Of a DNA stretch of 49,097 bases, positions 23,727-32,280 are shown piece by piece. The position numbers and the translations under genes were made by a program. The stretch covers positions 1-49,097 of IMG/VR virus record IMGVR_UViG_3300033145_001073; one strand, 5' to 3'. The stretch comes from a virus. Numbering within the stretch: position 1 is the first letter of the stretch; every line of letters starts with the position of its first letter. The notes beneath the pieces are model-generated. The model was not told the origin of the DNA and ran no database searches. It worked only from the letters and a program-made list of their open reading frames with translations.

Positions 23727-24614
23727 ATGATTAAAGTATGTACTAGGTGTGGTATTAAAAAGGATATTAGCTGTTTTTATAAAGGTAATTGTCCCAAAGA
23801 TGGATTGTCTTATACTTGTAAAGATTGTGAAAAAATATGGGTAGAGGGGAATAAAGAAAAATTAAAAAAATATTATGAGGAATATTATAAACAAAATAGA
23901 GAAAAAGCAAGAGAGTTGGCAAAAGAATATTATATATGCAATGCAGATATAATTAAAGCTAAATCAAGGCAATATTATAGTAATAATAAAGAAAAAGTAT
24001 TTGAGAGTGCAAAAAAATACTATAAAAAAAATAAAGATAAAATACTTATTGCAAAAAGGGAATATCATAAAAAAAATAAAGACAAAATAAAGAAATACTA
24101 TGAAAAAAATAAAGAAAAGATACGTGAAAAACACAAAATATATCTCAAAAAACATTATAGGGAAAATTTAGATAAATACAAAGAATGGAGTAAAAATTGG
24201 CGTATTAACAATAGGGATAGAAAAAATGAGGCTGAGTATAATCGTAGGCATAATAATCCAGAAGTTGCATTATCACATTTAATATCTGGGGATATATTGC
24301 GTTCTTTAAAAGGCAATAAAAATAGGATACACTGGGAAACTTTGGTTGGTTATACTTTGCAAGACCTAATGAATCATTTAGAATCTAAATTTCAAGATGG
24401 TATGACATGGGAAAATCGTGGGCTTTGTGGTTGGCACATTGACCATTTTCGACCCATAAGTTCCTTTAATTTCACATCTTATGAGGATGAGCAATTTAAA
24501 AAATGTTGGGCATTATCCAACTTACAACCACTTTGGGCTTTTGATAACTTATCTAAAGGTGCAAAAATATTACCACAGCCATCACGGGAGGGGGAAAAAA
24601 GTGCTAAAACCTAA
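23727..24614 (+). CDS. Free-standing HNH homing endonuclease
   Basis: 295 aa. It has an N-terminal zinc finger (CTRCGIKKDISCFYKGN...CKDC), a long Lys/Tyr/Glu coiled stretch of repeated YYKKNKDK-type units at about 50-150, then a C-terminal HNH-like nuclease (GWHIDHFRPISSFNFTSYED...CWALSNLQPLWAFDN). It interrupts the otherwise continuous head module. The gene at 29259-30026 has the same plan. Typical mobile endonuclease that cuts intergenic DNA of competing phages. Confidence 0.85.
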   Translation: MIKVCTRCGIKKDISCFYKGNCPKDGLSYTCKDCEKIWVEGNKEKLKKYYEEYYKQNREKARELAKEYYICNADIIKAKSRQYYSNNKEKVFESAKKYYKKNKDKILIAKREYHKKNKDKIKKYYEKNKEKIREKHKIYLKKHYRENLDKYKEWSKNWRINNRDRKNEAEYNRRHNNPEVALSHLISGDILRSLKGNKNRIHWETLVGYTLQDLMNHLESKFQDGMTWENRGLCGWHIDHFRPISSFNFTSYEDEQFKKCWALSNLQPLWAFDNLSKGAKILPQPSREGEKSAKT

Positions 24615-24861
24615 TGAGGAAGTTTTGCGTGCAATAACCAATCTCAAGGGCGGTACACAATTTGGAATGTTTGAAATTTTAGAATCATGGATTAAAGCTT
24701 TATATGATAATGAAATAAAAGTAGCAATATTTGAGCCTGACATAATTGAGCGTAATTTCGCAGCGGGCAGAGTGCAAATATTAACACATGTTATGAATGC
24801 CTTTGGAAATGCCGAATCAGAGCTTATTAAAATTGAAAATGGTAAGAAATTAAATAAATGA
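24601..24861 (+). CDS. Hypothetical protein between portal and scaffold
   Basis: 86 aa. I start at GTG 24601 because GGGAGGGGG lies just upstream; it overlaps the end of the HNH gene. Helical (EEVLRAITNLKGGTQFGMFE..., NAFGNAESELIKIENGKK). Position suggests a head-assembly accessory protein, otherwise unknown. Confidence 0.6.
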   Translation: MLKPNEEVLRAITNLKGGTQFGMFEILESWIKALYDNEIKVAIFEPDIIERNFAAGRVQILTHVMNAFGNAESELIKIENGKKLNK

Positions 24862-24866
24862 ATATT

Positions 24867-25036
24867 TTGATATATTTTTGATATATAAAGTACAATAGAA
24901 TAGCTGGTCGGGTATTCTATTGTAAAAATCACATTTACACAGAAGATACCGACTAAAGGGTGCGTACTCGTTGCATTCCAGAGGTTAGTCGTAATTTTAT
25001 TCTAACAAGCGAGATTTATTTTGAAAGGGTTTTAAA
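24867..25036 (+). promoter_or_regulatory. Structured leader upstream of 25037 gene
   Basis: It contains a perfect 11-bp hairpin (24892-24902 with 24913-24923), a stem CGACTAA/TTAGTCG (24950-24956 with 24985-24991), and a competing pairing GTCGGGTAT (24907-24915) with ATACCGAC (24946-24953) that would disrupt both. A weak TTGATA-N18-TACAAT promoter lies at 24867-24896. Confidence 0.45.
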
Positions 25037-25768
25037 ATGGCAAGATTTGAGAATTTAAATGTAACAACATTGAATGTTGGTACTATTTCTGCGTTACCTG
25101 GGTTATCTGATGCAACAGACAATATTACTATAAATAGGGGTCTTATATTAACTGGTGTTGATACTGGACTTACTACTGGTGGTGTAATACAGGCTGGTAC
25201 TAATGCTGCGAACATTACCGCTGATGTTGCCGACATGAAATTTGTGTCGATGTATTTTGATAATGGTGCATCAAGTGGTGATAACCGTGGTGTGTATGTG
25301 CGGTTAAATTTAACAGGTGGTGGTGGTGGTGAATCTTTAAGAGCATATACTGTTCTTAGCGTAGCTACTGGTACAGCACACGGCGGACACATTAGTTTAG
25401 ATTTAGGTACTGCTGGTTCTATTACTGGGTTGGGTGTTGGTGTGAGAAGTACATTAATGTTTCCTAACGATGTAACTTTATCTGGCGGTACATATTCTGG
25501 CGGAATGTCTGAACTGTATTTTTGGGGCGATAATTCCAGTACTACAGATATAACTGGGGTTACAGAACATTCAATTCACAGATTTGTTATTGATGGGGAT
25601 ACAACTGCTAAGGCTAAAGTTCAGAATGCATTTTCCATACCGTATGCTCCATCTGGTTCAGGCACTACGAATATGCTTGATACTAATCAAGATTCTACTG
25701 CATCTACAGATGGGTTGCGTATTCTTATAAATGGTTCGGCATATTATATTCTTTTAAAATCTGTATAA
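25037..25768 (+). CDS. Putative structural (head decoration/fibre) protein
   Basis: 243 aa, AAAGGG before the ATG. Gly/Thr/Ser-rich with beta-strand character (MARFENLNVTTLNVGTIS, LNLTGGGGGESLRAYTVLS, YFWGDNSSTTDI), ending SAYYILLKSV. Such composition and the position in the head module suggest a surface decoration or head-fibre protein. No named family is recognised. Confidence 0.5.
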   Translation: MARFENLNVTTLNVGTISALPGLSDATDNITINRGLILTGVDTGLTTGGVIQAGTNAANITADVADMKFVSMYFDNGASSGDNRGVYVRLNLTGGGGGESLRAYTVLSVATGTAHGGHISLDLGTAGSITGLGVGVRSTLMFPNDVTLSGGTYSGGMSELYFWGDNSSTTDITGVTEHSIHRFVIDGDTTAKAKVQNAFSIPYAPSGSGTTNMLDTNQDSTASTDGLRILINGSAYYILLKSV

Positions 25769-25787
25769 TTTATAATAATGGTTTATC

Positions 25788-25811
25788 GGGGCTGAGCCAT
25801 TAATCAGCCCC
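25788..25811 (+). terminator. GC-rich hairpin after 25037 gene
   Basis: Perfect 8-bp stem GGGGCTGA/TCAGCCCC, loop GCCATTAA, followed by TTACAAAAA. The weak T-tract makes it a partial terminator or an mRNA-stabilising stem. Confidence 0.5.
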
Positions 25812-25849
25812 TTACAAAAATTCAAAACCCATAGAGGAGTGTATGTAAA

Positions 25850-26263
25850 ATGAAACTAAGTGTTTATAGTAGAATTGTGTTGCTAAACAACCTTCCGCCA
25901 CAAGGCGATATAACATCAATTCGTATTGTGCGTGTTTTACGTGAAGAATTAAGTTTAAGCGAAGATGAACATAAATTAGTTAATCTTCAAATTGATGAAG
26001 AAACTCAAAACTTGACATGGAACCCTCAACTTGACCCAATGAAAGATATTGAAATCGGTGAACGTGCGATGGAAATTATAAAAGAAACGGTTAAAAAATT
26101 CACCAAGTTCTCGGAAGAGCGCGAAACGATGAACTCACAGAATCTTGAGGTTATTGAGCAGTTTTTATCAGTTGAAGAAATAGATAAAATTGTTGTAGAA
26201 GTTAAGGAAGCAAAAGCCAAAGAAAGGGATAAGGAAAAAGCTGAAAAGGAGAAACAAAAATAA
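25850..26263 (+). CDS. Hypothetical head-module protein, 137 aa
   Basis: GAGGAG precedes the ATG. It shows MKLSVYSRIVLLNNLPPQGD, then charged helices and a Lys/Glu-rich tail (KEAKAKERDKEKAEKEKQK). It may bind other head or scaffold proteins. No family is recognised. Confidence 0.5.
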   Translation: MKLSVYSRIVLLNNLPPQGDITSIRIVRVLREELSLSEDEHKLVNLQIDEETQNLTWNPQLDPMKDIEIGERAMEIIKETVKKFTKFSEERETMNSQNLEVIEQFLSVEEIDKIVVEVKEAKAKERDKEKAEKEKQK

Positions 26264-26276
26264 TTTTAAAAACAAC

Positions 26277-26305
26277 TTGCATAATCTGTATGCAAATATT
26301 ATATT
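26277..26305 (+). promoter_or_regulatory. Late promoter upstream of scaffold/coat
   Basis: AAACAACTTGCAT with TTGCAT at 26277-26282, 17 nt, TATATT at 26300-26305. It gives scaffold and coat genes their own strong start, in line with the high demand for these proteins. Confidence 0.65.
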
Positions 26306-26311
26306 ATAAAA

Positions 26312-26480
26312 TAATAGCAATAATGCTACTATATTGTGGGTGAGGTTTTATCCCATAAGAGAATAAAATCACAAGTTCAAATCTGTATGAATACTTTATC
26401 GATAAGGCTCACAACGCTGGAATGTCCAGCGGTATGTAAACCGTGAACACCTTATATGAAAAGCTCGAATGGAGAATAAA
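26312..26480 (+). promoter_or_regulatory. Structured 5' leader of scaffold/coat transcript
   Basis: A roughly 170-nt untranslated leader. Visible stems are GGTTTTAT/ATAAAATC, and a nested set TAAGG/CCTTA, CAC/GTG and CGCTGG/CCAGCG. It ends at GGAG before the ATG at 26481. It may stabilise the mRNA or control translation. Confidence 0.45.
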
Positions 26481-27743
26481 ATGAATAAGAAAATACAGGA
26501 AGAAGAAGCGTTAGCCAAGGTTGAAAAAAGCAATGAAATCCATGCTCAAATTTATAGTAAGGATGGAAAGGTTTTGGAAAATCAGGATAGTTCTGATGTA
26601 AAAACAAATGTATCGCCTGTTGATGCCGATGTTAAGGATAAACAGCCAGAACCAGTAAAACAAGATAGTAATATTGTTGAACCGGCAAAAGTTGATGATT
26701 CCAAAAAATCTAAAAAACAGGTTGACAAAAAAACAAAACAGAGCAGTGACTTTGAACAAAAGTATAGTGTGTTGCAAAACAAGTACAATGCTGAGGTGCC
26801 ACGCTATGCCTCGCAACTAAAAGAAAAAGAAGATGAAATCAAGAAGCTTAAAGACTTAATAGTTGATATAAGTAAAGAACAGCCAAAGGGAGAACCTAAA
26901 AAAATACCTGAAAAGGCTTTTGACGTTCAACCTGCTTCTACTACGGCAACGGAAGTGGAAGTAAAACCGTTCGATATAGAGGTCGCTAAACAGCTTAAGC
27001 CAGAAGATAAATCTGATTTTGGTGACGAATGGGTTGACCTTGTCATCAGAGGTGCGAACGAAGTTGTAGACCTTAAATTAAAGGAATACAATCCTAAGAT
27101 TATAGATTATATAAATAGCAGAATCCGTCAGATAGAACAGAAGCTTGCTTCTATAAATCTTGACGATATTAAAAATGAGCTAAAAGTTGTTAAAACAGAG
27201 CAAGCTCAAACTGCCGAAGAAAAATATATTTCATATCTTAATGAACATTGTTCTGGTTGGGATACTGTTAGAGATACAAATGAATTTGCGGAATGGCTAG
27301 GGCGGCCATCGCCAGAATCAGGATATTTAAGGAAAGATTTGTTACTTGATGCCCATAGCCGTTTGGATGCGGGCAGAGTTGCACTTCTTTATAACGCTTT
27401 TATGAAAACCCTAGAGAACAGCAATATTAGTAATGAAAATTTTAATAAGCCTGTTGAGTCGAATATTGCTGAAAATGTTGTGGCTACTGAAGTTACTGAA
27501 GAACCAACTATACCTGTAAAAACTGTACAAGAACCGCAGTTTAAAGCAGAGATAGGGAATTATATTGAACCAAGCAGGTCTGTTGCTGGCAATGTTTCTG
27601 TTGGCAATAATGAACCTGTGCCAAGTTATGATGAAATTGCAAAAGCACAAAAACAACTTCGTGCTGGGACAATAACTATTGACCAGTTCAATAATGTGGT
27701 TCGTAAAGTTACAAATCTTATGTCACAGAATGCAAAGCGGTAA
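26481..27743 (+). CDS. Scaffolding protein (predicted)
   Basis: 420 aa from the ATG at 26481 (GGAG just upstream; an ATG at 26469 also possible). Highly charged, low-complexity N-terminus, a coiled-coil region near 90-130 (YASQLKEKEDEIKKLKDLIVD), another helix (NSRIRQIEQKLASINLDDIKNELK) and a basic C-terminal helix (RAGTITIDQFNNVVRKVTNLM). This is typical of phage scaffolds and lies directly before the coat gene. It guides coat assembly and leaves the mature head. Confidence 0.75.
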   Translation: MNKKIQEEEALAKVEKSNEIHAQIYSKDGKVLENQDSSDVKTNVSPVDADVKDKQPEPVKQDSNIVEPAKVDDSKKSKKQVDKKTKQSSDFEQKYSVLQNKYNAEVPRYASQLKEKEDEIKKLKDLIVDISKEQPKGEPKKIPEKAFDVQPASTTATEVEVKPFDIEVAKQLKPEDKSDFGDEWVDLVIRGANEVVDLKLKEYNPKIIDYINSRIRQIEQKLASINLDDIKNELKVVKTEQAQTAEEKYISYLNEHCSGWDTVRDTNEFAEWLGRPSPESGYLRKDLLLDAHSRLDAGRVALLYNAFMKTLENSNISNENFNKPVESNIAENVVATEVTEEPTIPVKTVQEPQFKAEIGNYIEPSRSVAGNVSVGNNEPVPSYDEIAKAQKQLRAGTITIDQFNNVVRKVTNLMSQNAKR

Positions 27744-27771
27744 GATGGGATAACTTAAGGGAGTTTATAAA

Positions 27772-28713
27772 ATGGCTGTTTATAATCGTGCAGCTGGTAT
27801 GCCTGACTATTCATCTAGTTCAGGTGGTTATTTTATTCCCGAATTATGGTCTCCTCGTATTCAGGTAAGGTTTTATGCCAAAAGTGTATTCAGAGATATT
27901 TCAAATACGATGTATGAAGGCGAAATCAAGAAATTCGGTGATGTAGTTAATATTCGTACATATCCTGATATTACAATTGGTAATTATGTCAAAGGTCAGA
28001 CACTTGATATTCAGGTGCCTAGTTCCACACCGACTTCATTGACAATCAATAGCGGTAAATATTTCAATGTTCTTGTTGATGATGTTGATGAAGCTCAGTC
28101 AGACATAACTTTACTTGACGAGTTTTCCAAAACTGCTGGTGAGCAGATAGCAGAAGCAATTGATAAAGATGTTCTTCAGAATATCTATTCAGATGCGGAT
28201 GATAATAATGTTGGTGCATCCGCTGGTGTAGAAACCAGTGGATTTGATTTGGGTGCTGCGGATGCCCCCGAATCTCTTACAAGTGCGAATATTCTTGATT
28301 ATATCGTTGACTGTGGTACAGTTCTCGATGAACAGAATGTTCCTGAAGATGAGAGATGGATGGTAATGCCGCCCCTTTTCACCAATCTTATAAAGAAATC
28401 GGATTTGAAAGATGCTTCTCTCACTGGTGACAAGGAATCTATAATTCGGAACGGTCGTATTGGTATGATAGACAGTATGACTATTTACAAATCAAACCAT
28501 CTATATTCCGTGACAGACAGTACAACAAGTACAACTTGTTTCTATTGTTTGTTCGGACATCCGATGGGGGTTTCGTTCGCTGAACAGTTGGTTGAAACAT
28601 TTACTATCCGTGCAAATAATACATTCGGTCAGTTCGTTAGAGGGTTGCATGTATATGGATATGATGTTACAAAAGCCTCTGCTCTTGGTTACTTATATGC
28701 TGATAAAGGTTAA
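27772..28713 (+). CDS. Major capsid protein
   Basis: 313 aa. It begins with a flexible N-arm and GGYFIPELWSPRIQVRFYAKSVFRDISN, then FGDVVNIRTYPDITIGNYVKG and a long helix-rich middle (EQIAEAIDKDVLQ). The beta/alpha order and position after the scaffold fit an HK97-fold coat of the compact podovirus type; it is shorter than P22 coat (430 aa), so it probably lacks an inserted domain. GGGAG precedes the ATG. Confidence 0.85.
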   Translation: MAVYNRAAGMPDYSSSSGGYFIPELWSPRIQVRFYAKSVFRDISNTMYEGEIKKFGDVVNIRTYPDITIGNYVKGQTLDIQVPSSTPTSLTINSGKYFNVLVDDVDEAQSDITLLDEFSKTAGEQIAEAIDKDVLQNIYSDADDNNVGASAGVETSGFDLGAADAPESLTSANILDYIVDCGTVLDEQNVPEDERWMVMPPLFTNLIKKSDLKDASLTGDKESIIRNGRIGMIDSMTIYKSNHLYSVTDSTTSTTCFYCLFGHPMGVSFAEQLVETFTIRANNTFGQFVRGLHVYGYDVTKASALGYLYADKG

Positions 28714-28730
28714 AGGAAAGGTGATATAAA

Positions 28731-29207
28731 ATGTCTACAACTTATGATTATATCGAAACCACCTCTGACCAACATTATGGTGCAGGATTTCCTGCTGCTG
28801 GTAGCGACAAATTCTATGTGCTTAGCCGTACATTTGATGCGGCTCAGGCACTTACTGATGTTGGTGCTAGTGCTTGGGTTGCCAATGACGTTGTGAAACT
28901 TATTAATATTCCAGCGAGAACATTAGTTGTTGGTGTTTCATGCTATATGGCAACGGCTGGTGCAGAATCTACTAGTTCTGCTACGCTAGATATAGGTGAT
29001 GGGGACGACCCAAACGGTTGGGAAGATGGTATTGATGCTACCGCTGCGTTTGATATTTTTAGTCTGACGTATGCGAATGGTGGCTCTGTTACCGATAAAG
29101 ATAACGGATTTTACGCGGATGCCGATACTATTGATGTCGTTCTAGCAGACCAAATTTGGACAGATGGTGTATTCACTATAAATGTTGCATGTGTGGATAT
29201 GTCATAA
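28731..29207 (+). CDS. Capsid decoration or minor head protein (predicted)
   Basis: 158 aa, rich in A, T, D, V with beta-strand pattern (VVKLINIPARTLVVGVSCYMA, SATLDIGDGDDPNGWEDGID). It directly follows the coat gene with a good ribosome-binding site and precedes a hairpin. Composition and place suggest a surface protein present in many copies. Not assigned to a named family. Confidence 0.6.
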   Translation: MSTTYDYIETTSDQHYGAGFPAAGSDKFYVLSRTFDAAQALTDVGASAWVANDVVKLINIPARTLVVGVSCYMATAGAESTSSATLDIGDGDDPNGWEDGIDATAAFDIFSLTYANGGSVTDKDNGFYADADTIDVVLADQIWTDGVFTINVACVDMS

Positions 29208-29217
29208 AAAGTAATGG

Positions 29218-29254
29218 TAAGAGGGGATTGGGATATATTCCCTCTTATCTAAAT
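29218..29254 (+). terminator. Hairpin after coat/decoration genes
   Basis: TAAGAGGG (29218-29225) pairs with CCCTCTTA (29240-29247), followed by TCTAAATTTTT. Probably a moderate terminator that limits transcription beyond the coat genes. Confidence 0.55.
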
Positions 29255-29258
29255 TTTT

Positions 29259-30026
29259 ATGGTAATGTTTATGATAGATTTAGTTAAGAAAAAGTGTATG
29301 AAGTGTGGTATTGAAAAAAATATCAATGAATTTTATAGGAATAAATCTACGAAAGATGGATTGTGTTCATATTGTAAAAATTGTACAAAAAAACATAACA
29401 AAAAATATCATTGTGAAAATAGAGATGCATTGAATAAGCAAAAAAGAGAGCATTACCAAAGAAATAAAATTGAAGCTCTTATAAAAGCAAAAGATTATTA
29501 CCGAAAGAATAAAGAAAAAGTACGTGAAAAAAATAGAAAATATAATTTAGAAAACCGTCGTGAGTATTATTACCAAAATAAAGAAAGGATACGTGGGCGA
29601 GAAAGATTATATCGTAAGGAAAATCCTGAAAAAATACATAAGAAAGATGGTAAATATAGTAAAAAGAGAAGGCAAAATCCACAATATAGAGTTTCTATGA
29701 ATATATCGAGGGGTATATCTCGTTCGCTCATAAAAGGTAAAAATAAACAACATTGGGAAGATATTGTGGAGTATACCATTTTTGATTTAAAAGAACATTT
29801 AGAGTCTCGATTTAGTGAAGGTATGTCTTGGGACAATTATGGATTTTATGGTTGGACAATTGACCATATTATCCCTATATCGCTCTGGGAGTTTACATCT
29901 TATCAGGACCACGAATTTAAGCAATGTTGGGCTTTGGCAAATTTACAACCGATGTGGTCCAGTAAAAACTATAGCAAAGGAAATAGATTAAAACCACAAC
30001 TAAAACAACAAAGGAGAGAAGGATAA
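29259..30026 (+). CDS. Free-standing HNH homing endonuclease, second copy
   Basis: 255 aa. Zinc finger CMKCGIEKNINEFYRN...CKNCTKK, a Lys/Arg/Tyr-rich coiled region, then GWTIDHIIPISLWEFTSYQDHEF and CWALANLQPMWSSKNYSKGN. It has the same layout as the gene at 23727-24614 and is clearly related, but diverged. It sits between the coat-region terminator and the next head gene. No clear ribosome-binding site, and several ATGs are possible (29259, 29265, 29271). Confidence 0.8.
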   Translation: MVMFMIDLVKKKCMKCGIEKNINEFYRNKSTKDGLCSYCKNCTKKHNKKYHCENRDALNKQKREHYQRNKIEALIKAKDYYRKNKEKVREKNRKYNLENRREYYYQNKERIRGRERLYRKENPEKIHKKDGKYSKKRRQNPQYRVSMNISRGISRSLIKGKNKQHWEDIVEYTIFDLKEHLESRFSEGMSWDNYGFYGWTIDHIIPISLWEFTSYQDHEFKQCWALANLQPMWSSKNYSKGNRLKPQLKQQRREG

Positions 30027-30027
30027 A

Positions 30028-30564
30028 ATGAATAAGAAGCCGAAATATTTTCTTAAAGGGAACTCGCCCCATGTCTTGTCCTATAACCCAGCCTTTTTAA
30101 ATGACCCAGACTTCATGCCTCTATTTGATGATTTTCAAATAGATTTATATCAGGCACACATGCGTGAAACAAAAGGAAAACCTACAAAAAAGGTAACAGA
30201 CTTCATAAAATCCACCAACTCATCGCCCGTGCCAGAGAAATTGGCTGCCGAACAGAAGGATACTGATAACAAAGCAAACGAAACGGTTGTTACATCGGCA
30301 ACATTAAGTATGGTAGAAAGTGAAGTTATTGACATTGACAAGATAGCCGAGCAACCTCAGGTAAGACAAATTACACCAAAATTACCAAATCTGATTGTTA
30401 TGAAAAAATCTGATATAATAAAAATTGGTGAAGATATCGGTGTTAAGCTTAATAATGATATGCTTCGGCGCGATATGATTGCTAAAGTAAAGACGTTTTT
30501 TGATGAGAAGGAAAAAATTAGACGTATGGAAGAAATTGAAAAGCAGAGATTTCCACGTGCGTAA
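30028..30564 (+). CDS. Hypothetical protein, 178 aa, head-tail region
   Basis: AAGGAGAGAAGG precedes the ATG. The N-terminus is FLKGNSPHVLSYNPAFLNDPDF; the middle is low-complexity and polar; the C-terminal third forms a helix-extended unit MKKSDIIKIGEDIGVKLNND with MIAKVKTFFDEKEKIRRMEE, like small connector-binding domains. The function is unknown. Confidence 0.5.
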   Translation: MNKKPKYFLKGNSPHVLSYNPAFLNDPDFMPLFDDFQIDLYQAHMRETKGKPTKKVTDFIKSTNSSPVPEKLAAEQKDTDNKANETVVTSATLSMVESEVIDIDKIAEQPQVRQITPKLPNLIVMKKSDIIKIGEDIGVKLNNDMLRRDMIAKVKTFFDEKEKIRRMEEIEKQRFPRA

Positions 30565-30581
30565 AAAGAAAGTAATAAACT

Positions 30582-31553
30582 ATGACTCTTGCTGGACTCA
30601 AAACTGCTATTAATTATAAACTTCGCAATTATGGATATGTTGAATGGGAAGAACCTGAAATAACTTTTCTAATTAATGAAGGTTATAACGAATTTAACAA
30701 CATGACTCATTGTCTCAGGAAACGTGGGCAAATTATTATAGTACCAGATACTTCATTGTATGCTGTACCATCTGATAATATTGTAATTACACGTGCCACA
30801 TGGGACGGTACACCGCTGGTTGTTAGAACTGTTGCCGAAATAGATTCAATATATGAAACAAATTGGCGGGCAACAGAAAGCACTCAATTGCGTGCTATAA
30901 TGCAAGACTCAGAAGGATATGGATATGTACGTACGTATCCAATTATAACTAGTCAAAACAATATTGGGCATTTAGTAGCAGGAACTGATTCTAATAATTA
31001 TAGATGTATATTAAATCATACATCAGCAAGTAGTAATAAACCAATAACTGGTGATGATTATGCAACATATTGGGAGGCATATAGCAGGGCTGGCACTTGG
31101 GCTAATGACACATTATATGGTGTTGGAGATGTTGTAGTCGGTACGGATAGTAAGGATTATAAGTGTATAGTGGCACATACTTCTGCTACAGCAACAAATA
31201 AACCGATTACTGGTTCAGCATATAGTACTTATTGGGAAGTTATTACAGGAACATGGGCAACAGCAACCGATTATTATAAATATTTAGAGCTTGAGTTGGA
31301 TTATGTGTATAAACCGACCGATTTATCCGTTTCGACAGATTCACCGTCAATACCGGCACAGTATCATCAAGCGTTGGTTCATTATGTGGTATCGCAATCC
31401 AAAACAGACGAAGTTCAATCAAATCAAAGTTCTGGCTGGGCAAGTATACATTGGAATAGATTTATACAATATGTAAGACGGTGCAAAAATGAAATGGGAC
31501 GTGGGATAATTGCTGGGAAAAACGATAGGATAATACCGCAAAAATTTATATAG
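30582..31553 (+). CDS. Head-tail adaptor with carbohydrate-binding-like insert
   Basis: 323 aa. The N-terminus (LKTAINYKLRNYGYVEWEEPEITFLINEGYNEFNN) and C-terminus (PAQYHQALVHYVVSQSKTDE) look like the helical adaptor that sits on the portal in podoviruses. In between, around 130-225, are two copies of a chitin-binding-like unit: WANDTLYGVGDVVVGTDS...CIVAHTSA...NKPITG..YSTYWE, similar to CBM5/12 modules. Such an insert may decorate the neck. The stop is TAG. Confidence 0.65.
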   Translation: MTLAGLKTAINYKLRNYGYVEWEEPEITFLINEGYNEFNNMTHCLRKRGQIIIVPDTSLYAVPSDNIVITRATWDGTPLVVRTVAEIDSIYETNWRATESTQLRAIMQDSEGYGYVRTYPIITSQNNIGHLVAGTDSNNYRCILNHTSASSNKPITGDDYATYWEAYSRAGTWANDTLYGVGDVVVGTDSKDYKCIVAHTSATATNKPITGSAYSTYWEVITGTWATATDYYKYLELELDYVYKPTDLSVSTDSPSIPAQYHQALVHYVVSQSKTDEVQSNQSSGWASIHWNRFIQYVRRCKNEMGRGIIAGKNDRIIPQKFI

Positions 31554-31599
31554 AAACAAAAGAATGAAGTAATATGAAAATTTTAGAATGGAGTAAATT

Positions 31600-32274
31600 A
31601 TGGCGGCAATGACAGATAAAACAAAAGCCAATCTTGTAACCGAGGTGCGTGCTTTAATTAATGAGCCGAATGCTGTGTTGTTTTCCGATGCTGATATTGA
31701 GGCGGAAATAGATTTTGCTGCTAATGAAATGACAAAAGCTGGGCTGACTGGTGAAACTTTTACAAGCCAAGTTATAAGTGATAGTACGCAGGAATATGCT
31801 TATACTACGAATTTACCACGACCAGAGGCGGTTATTTATTATGGTGCATCTGAAACAGCACCGGGTGCGACAGCAAAAACACTTATTAAAACACATCCAC
31901 GGCAAATGGGTAGAATTGCTAGTAGAACTGTTGCTGGTCCACCGGTTGAATGGTGGTTTGTGGATGAGAAAATATGGTTATATCCGATACCTAGTTCGAG
32001 TGAAGATGGGCATTATATAAAAATAATTGCACATAATTACCAATCTTATGTTGAGGGGGTTGTGCCTGATTATTTGCAGGAATATATAATATGGTATGTG
32101 TTGGCAAAATGTATGGAAAAAAAGAAAAATTATGCTGCTGCACAGCAATATATGGCAATATTTGATTCATTTATTATGTTTCATCGGCTTGATGGTATAT
32201 ATCCAAAACCTGTTGATAGTAAGGATATGATGGTTCAGCAAGATAGAACACGTGTAATTCAGGAAAGTAGGTGA
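31600..32274 (+). CDS. Head completion/adaptor protein 1
   Basis: 224 aa. It shows TKANLVTEVRALINEPNAVLFSDADIEAEIDFAANEM, then mixed strands and PDYLQEYIIWYVLAKCMEKKKNYAAAQQYMAIF. It is a paralog of the following gene (KANALAEVRRLLNEPTELVFNDTEIDEWLDRGA). These fit gp4-like adaptors that close the portal. Confidence 0.65.
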   Translation: MAAMTDKTKANLVTEVRALINEPNAVLFSDADIEAEIDFAANEMTKAGLTGETFTSQVISDSTQEYAYTTNLPRPEAVIYYGASETAPGATAKTLIKTHPRQMGRIASRTVAGPPVEWWFVDEKIWLYPIPSSSEDGHYIKIIAHNYQSYVEGVVPDYLQEYIIWYVLAKCMEKKKNYAAAQQYMAIFDSFIMFHRLDGIYPKPVDSKDMMVQQDRTRVIQESR

Positions 32275-32280
32275 TATTAA

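Noticed and set aside
26365-26385. tRNA T-arm-like GTTCAAATC in the scaffold leader
   Set aside because: The flanking bases do not pair as a T-stem and no acceptor or anticodon arm can be drawn.
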